Source: Gilichinskyi gelida (lineage in GTDB: Bacteria; Acidobacteriota; Thermoanaerobaculia; Gp7-AA8). From it: a stretch of DNA of 64,000 nucleotides. Position 1 is the stretch's first letter. Each line of letters begins with the position of its first letter. Shown in pieces: positions 14,109-23,467 of the stretch. The position numbers were made by a program, and so were the translations under genes. The stretch is from contig JBBPII010000015.1 in the NCBI GenBank assembly GCA_038040385.1, forward strand, positions 1-64,000, written 5' to 3'. Under the pieces are notes generated by a model. The model did not search any database and had not been told where the DNA came from. It worked only from the letters and a program-made list of their open reading frames with translations.

Positions 14109-17100
14109 CCACCTGCTGCTGCTTGTCGTCGAGCACCTCGAGCGTGAACTCCCCGGCGGGAAGTTGTCCGAACGTCCCTTCCTGCAGGCGCAGCAGCCGG
14201 TTGTATCCGGCGGCGTTGCGCAGGCGCGCGAACTGCGACGTCTTGGACACCACCACCAGAGTTCCGCCGCGCGACAACAACAGGCGGACCGCCGGGCCGG
14301 GGACGGTGAACTCCGTCTTCGACCCGCCTGGGTAGCCGGGCGCGTTGGCCGACGCGGTGTATCGGCCCGGCTGCAGCCAGAGGCGCACACCCTCCTCGCT
14401 GCGGATAAAGCCGTTGCCGACGCGCTTGCCACCCGAGTCGACCCACACGTTCGCCCCGGTCAGCGCGACTCCGGTGACGGCGTCGGCGACGACGAACGTC
14501 GTCGGCGTCCCCGCTTCCAGCCGCACCTCGACGTCGGGAACCACGCCGCCCGAGATCGTCACTTCCTGTTGCGACAGGGCGAACGTCTCGCGCTGAACGC
14601 TGAGCGTGTACTTCCCGTCGCCCAGTGCCGGAACGGCGAAGCGTCCCTCGCTGTCGCTGAGGGCAGTGCCGAAGGCATTCGGCGGCTTCCCGCTCACGCC
14701 GACGTTCGCGTCGGCCACCGGGGCGCCACTTTCGGCGTTGACCACCCGGCCGCGCAGCGTCGCGCCGCGGACGTCGATGTCGAACGTTCCCGGCCCGCTG
14801 ACCACGTACTTGCCGCGCCATGAGCCGTCCGGCGAGTTGACGTTGACGTTGTATTCGCCAGCGGCCAGTCCGCCGACTTCGTAGCTGCCGCCGTTGACGC
14901 GCCCAAAGCCGCCGCTGTGATCGCCCCTGGGGGCCATCGGAGAGAAGTTGATGTTTCCGGTGGCTGTGGCGATGCCGTTGAAGGTCACCCGTCCGCGGAC
15001 GATAAAGCCGTCCTCGAAGTTGATCTCCACCGCCGGCGCCGATCCGTGCTCCACCATGACCGTCTTCGGCCGCGAGCGGCGTTCCGTTCCCATCACGCTG
15101 GCGGAGACCATCACCCTCCCCTCGGGAACGCCGCGCAGAGTGAACGCGCCGCTCGAGTCGGTCTGCGCCGATGCGTACGACCCCTCGGCGTTGGCGTTGA
15201 CGAACACCGATCCGAGCTCGTTCGGCGAAAGCCCGGTGACCCGGCCGGTAATGGTGGCGCCGCGGTCGAGGGTAATGACCAGCGGCGCCGTTTGCGGCAG
15301 GACGACGTCGCGCTCGGTGGTGGAAGCGAAGCCGCTCTTGCGGATTTGCAGGTTGTAGCGCGTCTCGCCGAGCCCCTCCATGACGAAGGCGCCGTCGGCG
15401 GTGGTGACGCCCTGGACATTGTCGCCGCCGCTCATCGGAGAAAACGTGGAGAGGCTCGCTCCCTCGATGCCGGCGCCCGATTTGTCCGTTACCCGGCCGC
15501 GCAGCTCGCGACCGCGCTCGAGATCGACGTCGAGGTGAGAGTCGCTGCCCGCGGCGGTCTCCACGCTCTGGCGCTTGGTGATGAATCCCTGCTTGCGGAA
15601 TTCGATGGTCCGTTCGCCAGGCGGGATTCCGTCGAGCGTGTACTGCCCGTCGCCATCGGTGAAGGTGGTCGACGACGCGACGGTCGAGGGGTTGGTGGCC
15701 ACGGGCCGGACGATGACGCCGGCCGCCGGCTTGCCGGCGGCGGTGACGCGGCCCGTCAGCTTCGCGCCGCGCTCGAGCTGCACCTCGACGCCGGTGACGG
15801 CGCGCCCTTCTTCGACCTGGATGTCGGCGCGCGTGGCGGGGATGTAGCCGCGCGCGGTGACGCGCACGGTCGTCGGGCCGGGAGCCACGTTGTCGAGGAC
15901 GAAACTGCCGTCGTCGGAATGCGTCTCCCTCCCCACCGGCGCGCGCGGCGAGAATTGCTCGCGCCGGTTCGGGGCCACGGCGAAGTCGGTGACCGGGCGG
16001 AGGGTGGAGCGCTCGACCACGCGCCCTTCGATGCGGCCGCCTCGCGGCATGGTCAGCACGACGTTCGATGCCGGGGCGGTGACATCCAGCGACGGCGTGC
16101 TGAGGTTGCCGTCGCCGGTGACGGCGGCGATGGTGAGCTTCCCCGGCGCCAGGCCGGTGATGGCGAAGGTGCCGTCGAGGGCCGGCTCGATGCGGTTGCC
16201 CATCATGCCGCCGCGAATCTCAATCGTGACATCGGGGACCAGCGTGCCGTCGGCATAGGCCACCTTGCCGCTTACGGCGACGCCGGCGTCGACTTCCACC
16301 AGGAGCGGCGAGGAGCGCGCGGTGAGTTGCTGCGCGCCGACCACCTTCGGGGCGATGGACTTGGCGTCGCCGTGGGGCACGACGCTGATGGTGTAGAGAC
16401 CCTCCACCATGCGGAAGGCGACCGAGCCATCCGCGCCGGTGAGACGGCAATTGTCGCGGAACGGGTCCTCGCACGCCGCAGGCAAGTACCCCGCATCCTC
16501 GGCGCCGCCGGCGTACACCATGGCGCCGGCCACCGGCTGGCGCTTCCGGTCGACCACCCGCACCTGCAAAGGGAAACCGCGCTGAAGAGTGATGACGATG
16601 TCGTTGACGACCTCGCCGTCTTTGAACTTGCGCCGGGGAGAGGCGCCGGCCGCATAGCCTCGCTTGATGGCCGACATGGCGATGGGCATCGGCGCGGCGG
16701 GCACGCGGATCGAAAAGTTGCCGGCTGCATCGGTGACCGCGCTCGGCCGCGCGTTCGGTCCGCCGAACTGGGGCGACACCACTGCGCCGGCGACCGCCTT
16801 GCGCTGCTCGTCGATGACCCGCCCTCGCACGCGCGCCATCGGCCGCGCGGTGAGCGCGCGGCTGCTCGGCTCGCCGGTCGCGATCCGCTGCTGCTCGATC
16901 AGATAGGCGGGATGTCTGGCGGTGAGGGTGTAGTCGCGCGGCGCAACGCCGTCGAAGACGAAGTTCCCCTTTGCATCGGAGAGGGCGACCTCGTATCCGT
17001 CCGAATCGCCGCTTGTGCCGAGGGTCAAGCGCACCCCGGCGACAGGACGCCCGCTGCCGTCCTCGCGCACCGTGCCGCTCACCGCGCGGGCGGGAGCAAG

Positions 17101-17868
17101 GCGGAGCTCGATCTGCGGCGCGCGGCTGCGCGCAGCGACCGCCGCCTCTTTGCCCGCCACGGCCCGGAGCGACGACCAGTTCGACGGCGCGCGCGGGATG
17201 GTGAACGCGCCGTCGTCGCCGCTCGAACCGACCGGCATCCCGCCGATGAAGAGATCGGCCTTTACGCCGGCGCCCTTGGCGTTGACCACCCGGCCGCGAA
17301 GGGTGACGCCCTTCTGCAGCGCAACGCTGCCGGTGGTGCCGAACGATGCGGTCGGGCGGGAGACGGCGTAGTCGGGATGGACGACCCAGGCCGCGCTCTC
17401 GTCGAGCAGCGGAGCCTCGCCGGCGGCGTCGGTGCGCGCCATGAGGTGCGGGCCGAAAAGCACGAGCGCGCCGGCGACGGCTTTGCCCTCGGCGGTGACG
17501 CGGATTCTGCGCGATGCGGCCGGGCGGAGGATGACCGTCAACGGCTCGTCGCCGTCGATAGTCTCCAGCGCCACCGGCTGCCGCCCCGCTTTCTCGATGC
17601 GGAGGTCGACGGCGACGGTGCCCTTGGCGTCGACGCTGAAGGCGCCGGCGTCGTCGGTCGTCGCCGTGGCCAACGGCTCGTTTTCTGGCTGCGTCGAGAT
17701 CAGGCGCTGCCGGTAGACGCGCGACGTCTCGGCGGCCCAGGCACGAACGGTGGCGCCTGCGACGGGCTTCCCTTCTTCATCGAGGACCGTCCCGGTGATC
17801 GAGGCGGCGGCGGTAGCGGCGAGGAACGTGAGGAGGAGAGAGGTCAGGGTTCGCATCGGGGTTCGCAT
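14050..17868 (-). CDS. large secreted protein with many carboxypeptidase-regulatory-like repeats
   Basis: This gene encodes 1272 residues with an N-terminal signal peptide (LTSLLLTFLAATAAAS). The whole mature part is a string of roughly thirteen beta-sandwich modules of about 85-95 residues with the pattern GxVxDxxGxPVAGAxV ... DxxGxFxLxGVxPGxY. That is the carboxypeptidase regulatory-like (CNA-B / DUF4198-like) fold. Such proteins are usually surface or periplasmic scaffolds; no catalytic motif is visible. Three in-frame starts exist (TTG 17874, ATG 17868, ATG 17856), partly because of a short duplicated segment. It is convergent with, and overlaps by 59 nt, the FAD oxidoreductase gene. Confidence 0.85.
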   Translation of the reverse strand: MRTPMRTLTSLLLTFLAATAAASITGTVLDEEGKPVAGATVRAWAAETSRVYRQRLISTQPENEPLATATTDDAGAFSVDAKGTVAVDLRIEKAGRQPVALETIDGDEPLTVILRPAASRRIRVTAEGKAVAGALVLFGPHLMARTDAAGEAPLLDESAAWVVHPDYAVSRPTASFGTTGSVALQKGVTLRGRVVNAKGAGVKADLFIGGMPVGSSGDDGAFTIPRAPSNWSSLRAVAGKEAAVAARSRAPQIELRLAPARAVSGTVREDGSGRPVAGVRLTLGTSGDSDGYEVALSDAKGNFVFDGVAPRDYTLTARHPAYLIEQQRIATGEPSSRALTARPMARVRGRVIDEQRKAVAGAVVSPQFGGPNARPSAVTDAAGNFSIRVPAAPMPIAMSAIKRGYAAGASPRRKFKDGEVVNDIVITLQRGFPLQVRVVDRKRQPVAGAMVYAGGAEDAGYLPAACEDPFRDNCRLTGADGSVAFRMVEGLYTISVVPHGDAKSIAPKVVGAQQLTARSSPLLVEVDAGVAVSGKVAYADGTLVPDVTIEIRGGMMGNRIEPALDGTFAITGLAPGKLTIAAVTGDGNLSTPSLDVTAPASNVVLTMPRGGRIEGRVVERSTLRPVTDFAVAPNRREQFSPRAPVGRETHSDDGSFVLDNVAPGPTTVRVTARGYIPATRADIQVEEGRAVTGVEVQLERGAKLTGRVTAAGKPAAGVIVRPVATNPSTVASSTTFTDGDGQYTLDGIPPGERTIEFRKQGFITKRQSVETAAGSDSHLDVDLERGRELRGRVTDKSGAGIEGASLSTFSPMSGGDNVQGVTTADGAFVMEGLGETRYNLQIRKSGFASTTERDVVLPQTAPLVITLDRGATITGRVTGLSPNELGSVFVNANAEGSYASAQTDSSGAFTLRGVPEGRVMVSASVMGTERRSRPKTVMVEHGSAPAVEINFEDGFIVRGRVTFNGIATATGNINFSPMAPRGDHSGGFGRVNGGSYEVGGLAAGEYNVNVNSPDGSWRGKYVVSGPGTFDIDVRGATLRGRVVNAESGAPVADANVGVSGKPPNAFGTALSDSEGRFAVPALGDGKYTLSVQRETFALSQQEVTISGGVVPDVEVRLEAGTPTTFVVADAVTGVALTGANVWVDSGGKRVGNGFIRSEEGVRLWLQPGRYTASANAPGYPGGSKTEFTVPGPAVRLLLSRGGTLVVVSKTSQFARLRNAAGYNRLLRLQEGTFGQLPAGEFTLEVLDDKQQQVVKRLPVMIAAGERTTVTVE

Positions 17869-17909
17869 ATTCAACCACTGAGACGCGCAACCTGCCAGGT
17901 GGGTGCCTG

Positions 17910-18539
17910 CTAGAGCGCGCGAAGCCGCTCGGCCAGCGTGGCGTGCCCCTTGTCGGCCGCCATTTCGGCGGGTGTCTTGCCGTCGTCGTTCTTCGCCTGC
18001 GGGTCGGCGCCCCCATCGAGGAGCAGTCCGACCATCGTCTCGTCACCGCGGGCGGCGGCGTCGTGGAGCGGGGCGTAGCCCAACTGCTGGCGCGCGTTGG
18101 GGTCGGCGCCGCGGGCGAGCAGCAGGCGCATGGTCTCGTGGTCGCCGACGGCGGTGGCGGCGTGCACCGGCATCACCCGGGCCTGATTGCGCGCCCGGGC
18201 GTTGACGTCCGCGCCGCGCGCGATCAGCTCGCGCGCCAGCTCGGGATGCCGGAAGAAGATCGCCAGGCCGAGGAGCGGGAAGCCGTCGGTGGAGTAGCTT
18301 TCGATCTCCCCATCAAGCGCCCTCCGGTCGCCGAGCGCCGCGAGCTCCGCCAGCGAGAGCTCCGCGCCGCGTTCGACGAACAGCGCCGCCAGCTCCGGAT
18401 GGCCGTAGTAAACGGCGAAGAGCACCGCGGTGATGTCGTTCGAAGTCGCGCCGAGAAGTGCGCGGTCTTCGTCGAGGAGCGCGGCGATGGCCGCGGCGTC
18501 GTTCTTCTTGATGGCGTCGAAAAGCTCTTCCGTCTTCAT
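17910..18539 (-). CDS. ankyrin-repeat protein
   Basis: This gene encodes 209 residues and is formed almost entirely of ankyrin repeats. Units end in motifs such as GHPELAALFVERGAEL, RHPELARELIARGADVNARA, DHETMRLLLARGADPNARQ, GDETMVGLLLDGGADPQAKN and a final cap. There is no signal peptide, so it is likely a cytoplasmic protein-binding scaffold. The ATG overlaps the stop of the AraC gene (ATGA), so the pair is probably one operon. Confidence 0.88.
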   Translation of the reverse strand: MKTEELFDAIKKNDAAAIAALLDEDRALLGATSNDITAVLFAVYYGHPELAALFVERGAELSLAELAALGDRRALDGEIESYSTDGFPLLGLAIFFRHPELARELIARGADVNARARNQARVMPVHAATAVGDHETMRLLLARGADPNARQQLGYAPLHDAAARGDETMVGLLLDGGADPQAKNDDGKTPAEMAADKGHATLAERLRAL

Positions 18540-19435
18540 GGCCGGCGATGGTAGCCCGCGCTTGCCGGCGCGGTTTCTCCATTCTTGCGAAAACGCGCCG
18601 GCGGCGCGCCGAAGGTCCTGGCGAAGAGCGCGGTGAACGAGCCGGCGCTGGAGAAGCCGCAGGCGTTGGCCACTTCGACCACCTCGCGGTCGCTGCCGCG
18701 CAGGAGAGCAGCGGCGCGCTCGAGGCGGAGGCGGGTGACGTAGCGGTGCGGCGTCTCGCCGAAGTAGCCGGCGAAGAGGCGGTGGAAGTGGAACGGCGAA
18801 AGGCAGGCGGCCGAAGCCATCGCGGCGATGGACAGCGGCTGGTCGAGGTGGCCGTGGATGAAAGCGACGGCGCGGTCGAGGCGGCGCGCGATCTCCACGC
18901 GCGTCGCGCTGCGCAGCGCGGGGAGGCGGGCTACGCGCGACGCGACATCGCCGCGCGCGCGAACCAGCGCGGCGGCCACGCCGTGCAGAGCGGCGTCGAG
19001 CGCGAAGTCGTCATCGCGGCAGTCACGCGCGCGCATCAGGGCGTCGCGCACGCCGGAGTCCGAGTGCAGGCGCTCGGCGAAGTGCAGCGACTCGCCGGGC
19101 GGTACCGCGTCGAGCAGCGTGGCGGCCGCCGTCGTCGCCGAGCGATGCGCGTCCTCCACGAAGCCGCGCCGGAAGAAGATGCAGAACGTCTCCACCGGGC
19201 GTCGCGAATCGACGGTGATGGTGTACTCCTCGCCGTCGTTGAGGACCAGCCACCCCGCGGGGCCGATCTCGAATCGTCCCGACGCCGTCTCCCACGCCGC
19301 CACGCCGTCGACCACGCATTTGATCGAGAGCGGCCCTGCGACGTTCTCCGCCTCGTAGCGCCGCGCGCGCCCGCCGACGATGGCGTTCACGCTCCCCAGG
19401 AGGGCGGGAGGCGGGTTGATCGCTATCCGATCCAC
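18536..19435 (-). CDS. AraC-family transcriptional regulator
   Basis: This gene encodes 299 residues. The N-terminal half is a cupin-like sensor (GPAGWLVLNDGEEYTITVD). The C-terminal AraC/XylS domain has two helix-turn-helix units: LSIAAMASAACLSPFHFHRLFAGYFGETPHRYV and VVEVANACGFSSAGSFTALFARTFGAPPARFR. It should bind DNA in response to a small ligand. The likely start is GTG at 19435. It overlaps the ankyrin gene and is divergent from the small zinc-binding gene at 19492. Confidence 0.9.
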   Translation of the reverse strand: MDRIAINPPPALLGSVNAIVGGRARRYEAENVAGPLSIKCVVDGVAAWETASGRFEIGPAGWLVLNDGEEYTITVDSRRPVETFCIFFRRGFVEDAHRSATTAAATLLDAVPPGESLHFAERLHSDSGVRDALMRARDCRDDDFALDAALHGVAAALVRARGDVASRVARLPALRSATRVEIARRLDRAVAFIHGHLDQPLSIAAMASAACLSPFHFHRLFAGYFGETPHRYVTRLRLERAAALLRGSDREVVEVANACGFSSAGSFTALFARTFGAPPARFRKNGETAPASAGYHRRP

Positions 19436-19491
19436 GAGGGGAAGATTTTCGCGCTGTTTGGCGCGAATCAGGCAATGTTTCCTCTCGCGAC

Positions 19492-19668
19492 ATGGCTGAC
19501 TCGACCCGAAAGTGCCCCTACTGCGACCACTCCCGCGCGGCGCACACCGACGGCGTGCACTGCGCCCTCTGCCGTTGCCGCTCCGAGGAGCCGGCGCTGA
19601 TGCAGGAGTCGTTCGCCTTCCGCGGGGCGGTGACGGCGCGGCGTGAACGGATCACTCGAAAACGGTGA
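19492..19668 (+). CDS. small CxxC zinc-binding protein
   Basis: This gene encodes 58 residues. Two cysteine pairs (CPYCDH and CALCRC) with histidines between them suggest one zinc site. The rest is charged and ends in a basic tail (ARRERITRKR). No Shine-Dalgarno sequence is evident. It is divergent from the AraC regulator with about 55 nt between the starts. The function is unknown; it may be a nucleic-acid-binding mini-protein. Confidence 0.55.
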   Translation: MADSTRKCPYCDHSRAAHTDGVHCALCRCRSEEPALMQESFAFRGAVTARRERITRKR

Positions 19669-19717
19669 GACTCAACTGGTGGATTAAGTGGACCTCGAAT
19701 GTTCGTTGAAATTTCAC

Positions 19718-19936
19718 ATGAGCGATAAGGTCACGCGAGCGCCGAAGATGATCACCGTGTCCGAACGCAACCTGCAGAACGCCGCCACCCGCCTCCTCCC
19801 CAAGCACAACAAGTTGGTCTCCCCCGAGGTGGATTACCTTCGCCGAGTGCTCGGCGATCGGGCGACGCAGCGCGACATCGACGAGAAAGTCGTCGCCGTG
19901 CGCAAGCTCCCGTGGTCGGAGATCGTCCGCGAGTAA
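19718..19936 (+). CDS. small hypothetical helical protein
   Basis: This gene encodes 72 residues from ATG 19718; a GTG 10 codons upstream is possible. The sequence is charged and helical (VSERNLQNAATRLLPKHNKLV, LRRVLGDRATQRDIDEKVVAVRKLPW). It has no signal peptide or membrane segment. Size and composition recall antidote or DNA-binding small proteins, but I cannot assign it. It precedes the amine-oxidase remnant with essentially no gap. Confidence 0.5.
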   Translation: MSDKVTRAPKMITVSERNLQNAATRLLPKHNKLVSPEVDYLRRVLGDRATQRDIDEKVVAVRKLPWSEIVRE

Positions 19937-19937
19937 C

Positions 19938-20545
19938 CGCTACGACACCCTGGTGATCGGCGCCGGCGCGGCGGGACTCGCCGCCGCGCGCGAGCTTTCG
20001 GGCGCCGGCCGCCGCGTCGCCGTGATCGAAGCGCGCGACCGCATCGGCGGACGCATCTTCACTCTCCACCAACCCGATCTGGCGCTCCCCATCGAGCTCG
20101 GCGCGGAGTTCATCCACGGCGAGGCGGCGGAGACCTTCGACATCGTCGACGCCGCGGCGCTCCTGGCCTACGAGCTGCCCGACGATCACTGGTGGGTGCG
20201 CGGCGGGAAATGGCAACGCGTCGCGAACTTCTGGGAAGTGATGGACGACGTCTTCTCCCGCATCCGCGGCGGACGCGATCGCTCCTTCGCCGACTTCCTC
20301 CGCGCGCAGCGCAGCCTCCCGCCGCGGGTGAAGCAGATGGCACTCCAGTTCGTGGAGGGCTTCAACGCCGCGCGTACAGCTACGCCGGCGTCGACGGTAG
20401 CGGCGCACACCGCGAGCTGGCGAAGCCGCTGGCGGGAACGCTGTTTTTCGCCGGCGAGGCCACCAGCGACCAGACGGGCACGGTCGCGGGCGCCATCGAG
20501 AGCGGCCGCCGCGCCGCCCGGCGGATTCTGCGGCCGTTACCGTAA
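19938..20545 (+). pseudogene. FAD-dependent amine oxidase with internal deletion
   Basis: The N-terminal part reads YDTLVIGAGAAGLAAAREL and VAVIEARDRIGGRIFT, the dinucleotide-binding and substrate-gating signature of the flavin amine oxidase family. It continues to LQFVEGFNAA at about 20373. The sequence then switches frame and resumes with YSYAGVDGSG, LAGTLFFAGEATSDQTGTVAGAIESGRRAARRIL, the family's C-terminal FAD motif. A typical member has 400-450 residues; about 200 or more are missing from the middle and the junction is out of frame. A true deletion or an assembly collapse could both give this. No convincing start codon is seen upstream of the first strand. Confidence 0.8.
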
Positions 20546-20588
20546 TAGGTGGCCGCGCCCCTTGCCAAATCCCAATCCAGGACTAAAT

Positions 20589-20637
20589 ATGCTGTAACAG
20601 CATACAGAATAGGCTGTAACAACATACGAATAGGAGG
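20589..20637 (+). promoter_or_regulatory. tandem direct repeat and palindrome upstream of large secreted protein
   Basis: Two near-identical units of 22 and 21 nt (20591-20612 and 20613-20633) both begin GCTGTAACA, continue into a CATAC segment and end in GAATAG. The first overlaps a perfect palindrome ATGCTGTAACAGCAT (20589-20603). The block is AT-rich compared with its surroundings and merges into a perfect AGGAGG ribosome binding site (20632-20637) 5 nt before the ATG. It looks like a regulator-binding or mRNA-control region. Confidence 0.5.
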
Positions 20638-20642
20638 TCCCC

Positions 20643-23396
20643 ATGCCCCGCCGCCTCCCGCTGATATCGCTTTTGCTCCTCCTCGCCGCCTCCCTCGCCT
20701 CCGCCCGCATCATCTCCTACGCCCCGTACTCCGACCGTATCAGCGTCCCCGCCATGGGGCACCGCCTCAACCGGCATTTCGCGCTGGTGGAGACGCGTAC
20801 GCCATCCACCAGCATGATGTGGGGCCAGATCGTCCTCTACGACTCGAAGGGCGAAGAAGAGCCGCGCGTCATCTTTCCGCAGAACAACTCGGAGCTCGGC
20901 TTCACCGGCGTGGCCATGCGCGAACCGCCGGGCGAGCCGCCGATGATCCTCGCGGTCACCAGCGCGGCGTGGAACCTCAGCGTCGACGGCGGCCAGACGT
21001 GGAAGAAAGTGCAGGTCGCCGGGGCGTACGTGCCGAACTCCCCGCAGGTCGACCTGGGCGGGTGGTACGCGCGCGGCCGCTACAGCAACATCCGCATCGG
21101 CACGCGGGAGTATCCGTTCGTCGCCGTGAGCCTCGCCACGAACGGCTGGCACCTCGTGGCCATCGGAGCCGACGGCACGGCGAAGGACCTGCTGGTCACG
21201 CCATCCTCTCAACGCATCTCGCTGGCCGGCTCCGACGACGACCGCCGCCGCTTCCTGGTCCGCGTCGGCGACGAGATCGACATCGTCGATCTCGACGGGT
21301 CGAAGACCTACATGAGCAACGTCTCCGGCGGTTCCATCGAGGGATGGATCACCGACTCCGGCGCGGCGTACGTGGAGCTGTACAAGGCTCCGAACGACAT
21401 CTCGCTCTGGCTGCTCTACGGCATCGCCACGTTCATCGACGGCACCTACGACAAGAACAATCCTGTGGCCGTTCCGCCGCCCTCCCCGACCAACACGCTG
21501 AATCCGTTCTTCGCCGTTCCGACCAACGACTACAGCGGCGCCTGGATCGTGAAGCGCCGCACGGGCCAGCCGACGCGGCTCCTCAACCATGTCGATCGAC
21601 TGCAACGCGGGCTCGTCGAGCAGTGGAGCGACATCACCGCGCCGGAGGTGGAAGCGATCCTCCCCGCACCAACCTCCGACAAGATCCTGATCCAGGTCCA
21701 CCGCCCACGCCGCGGGCCGGACGCGTTGGTCACCTTCAAGGATCCGGCGCTCGCCGTCTGGCGCATCGGCAGTCCGGCGCCGAAGTTCTACGATGAGCTG
21801 TATCTCAATGAGTCCTCCGACAAAGGGTTTGTGCACCTCGACGTCGACGGCCTCGAGAAAGGCGAGCCGTTCGTCTTCGACGGCGGCCGCACCATCACTC
21901 CCGGATGCGGCTGCGGCATCTCTGCCGGCGGCGGCGGGGGCGGCGAGGTGGTGCAGGAGTGGGGGGTGGTGCGCGGATCGACCTGGCAGCGACTGGTGCT
22001 CCCCGGCTTCGGACGGACGGCGGGAGCGTTCGGCAGCCTGTGGCGCTCCGACGTGACGTTCCAGAACCCGAACGACGTAGCGGTGCATGTGACGCTTCGC
22101 TTCGTCGCCGCCGGCGACGCGGTCACGGCGTCGGCAACCAATACGGTCCGGCTACGGCTCGCGCCGCGCGAGCTCCGCCTCGTCACCGACGCGGCGAAGG
22201 AGCTGTTCCACATCGAAGGGGGCGTCGGCGCGTTGTTCATCAATCCCGAGGGAGGCGCGTCGATCAACGCGACCGGGCGGACGTACACGCAGTCGGCGAA
22301 CGGGGCGGAAGGGACGTACGGCTATGGCATGAATGCCATCGACGTCTACGCCGCGTCGAGCGCGCGGTTCCCCGTCACGTTCTCCGGCGCGTTCCAGGGG
22401 CCGAGCTTCCGCACCAACCTCTTCCTGACCGACGTCTCCGGCCGCGGCGTGGCTGCCGCGTTCTCGGCGAACGGGCCGAATGGTGCGCTGTCGATCGCCA
22501 GCGTGCCGACGGAGACCTCCCCTTTCGGTGTGCTGCAGCGCAACAACCTCAGCTATCTCCTCGGCCTGTCGTCGCAGGCCATCGGAGCGCTGGCGGTGAC
22601 GCCGACGCGCGGCGAAGCCGTGGTGTCGCTCTTCACCGTCGACAACCGCACCAATGACCCGACGTTCTTCCCTCCCGACCTCTCCGCCGGCATGGTGCGC
22701 ACGATCCCGGTAGTGGGGCACCTCGAAGGGGCCAACGGATCGCAGTTCCGCAGCGATCTGTTCCTCTACAACCAGTCGAACTTTTGGAAGTCCGTCACCA
22801 TCGAGATGCGCTCCTGGACTTCGTCCGACTTCGCCACCCTGACGTTCTGGCTGGGGCCGCTCGAGGCGCGCATGTTTCCCGACGTGCTGAAGACGGCGTT
22901 CAATCGCAGCGGCACAGCGCGCCTGCGCATCGCGGTGCAGGGGACGACGCTCGATCCCAGCGTCCGCGTCACGTCGCGCACCTATACGGTCGACGCCAAC
23001 GGCGGGACGTACGGGTTCCTCATGCCGCCGCTCAACAGCTTCCAAAGCGCCACTACCGGCGACACGCTGGAGATCCTCGGCACCGCGCTCGACCACCGCT
23101 TCCGTACAAACATCGGACTGGTCGACGTGACCGCGTCGTTCTCATTCTCGCCGCGCGCACGGATCGAGATCGTCGGCGCCAACGGCGCGACGCGCGACAG
23201 CTTCGAGACGGCCATCCCATCGCTCGGCGGCCTTCAGTTGAACGACCTCTTCCGCGCCCGCGCGCTGCCGGACGACGGCACGCCGGTACTGATCCGCATC
23301 ACGCCCCTGCAGGGGATGATCGGCGCCTACGCGGCGATGCTGGACAACGACACGAACGACTCGATGTACTTCGCGGCGAACCTGGCGGCGAAATGA
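20643..23396 (+). CDS. large secreted protein with BNR motif and FRTN-type beta repeats
   Basis: This gene encodes 917 residues with a signal peptide (LPLISLLLLLAASLASA). The N-terminal half looks like a beta-propeller: it carries a BNR/Asp-box (SVDGGQTW) and propeller-like strands. A glycine-rich hinge (GCGCGISAGGGGGGE, about residue 420) separates it from the C-terminal half. That half holds about four related beta modules, each with a motif like WRSDVTFQNPND, FRTNLFLTDV, FRSDLFLYNQ or FRTNIGLVDV. The final module is duplicated as a fragment at 26475-26822. Ligand and function are unknown; a cell-surface or extracellular role is likely. Confidence 0.75.
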   Translation: MPRRLPLISLLLLLAASLASARIISYAPYSDRISVPAMGHRLNRHFALVETRTPSTSMMWGQIVLYDSKGEEEPRVIFPQNNSELGFTGVAMREPPGEPPMILAVTSAAWNLSVDGGQTWKKVQVAGAYVPNSPQVDLGGWYARGRYSNIRIGTREYPFVAVSLATNGWHLVAIGADGTAKDLLVTPSSQRISLAGSDDDRRRFLVRVGDEIDIVDLDGSKTYMSNVSGGSIEGWITDSGAAYVELYKAPNDISLWLLYGIATFIDGTYDKNNPVAVPPPSPTNTLNPFFAVPTNDYSGAWIVKRRTGQPTRLLNHVDRLQRGLVEQWSDITAPEVEAILPAPTSDKILIQVHRPRRGPDALVTFKDPALAVWRIGSPAPKFYDELYLNESSDKGFVHLDVDGLEKGEPFVFDGGRTITPGCGCGISAGGGGGGEVVQEWGVVRGSTWQRLVLPGFGRTAGAFGSLWRSDVTFQNPNDVAVHVTLRFVAAGDAVTASATNTVRLRLAPRELRLVTDAAKELFHIEGGVGALFINPEGGASINATGRTYTQSANGAEGTYGYGMNAIDVYAASSARFPVTFSGAFQGPSFRTNLFLTDVSGRGVAAAFSANGPNGALSIASVPTETSPFGVLQRNNLSYLLGLSSQAIGALAVTPTRGEAVVSLFTVDNRTNDPTFFPPDLSAGMVRTIPVVGHLEGANGSQFRSDLFLYNQSNFWKSVTIEMRSWTSSDFATLTFWLGPLEARMFPDVLKTAFNRSGTARLRIAVQGTTLDPSVRVTSRTYTVDANGGTYGFLMPPLNSFQSATTGDTLEILGTALDHRFRTNIGLVDVTASFSFSPRARIEIVGANGATRDSFETAIPSLGGLQLNDLFRARALPDDGTPVLIRITPLQGMIGAYAAMLDNDTNDSMYFAANLAAK

Positions 23397-23404
23397 CTCA
23401 CGAG

Positions 23405-23467
23405 GTACCGGGCGCGCTGCCGCGCGCCCCTACCTCGCCTCCTGTAGGGGCGCGCCCAGCGCGCCCG
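23405..23467. repeat. inverted repeat, family C copy 1
   Basis: The left arm reads GTACCGGGCGCGCTGCCGCG and continues to CCCCTAC. The right arm starts GTAGGGGCGCGCCC. The same element flanks the assembly gap near 33951-34011. Here it lies between the 3' ends of the secreted-protein gene and the EAL pseudogene, and it supplies the last codons of the latter. Confidence 0.7.

Noticed and set aside
14917..17913. 998-codon open frame opposite the repeat protein
   Set aside because: It has no motifs and the extreme Arg/Gly/Ala content expected from antisense of high-GC coding DNA.
18536..18560. TACCAT before the ankyrin start as a leaderless -10 element
   Set aside because: It lies inside the end of the overlapping AraC gene, and the ATGA overlap explains translation better. 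The TACGCT at 11100 before the 96-residue gene was rejected for the same reason.
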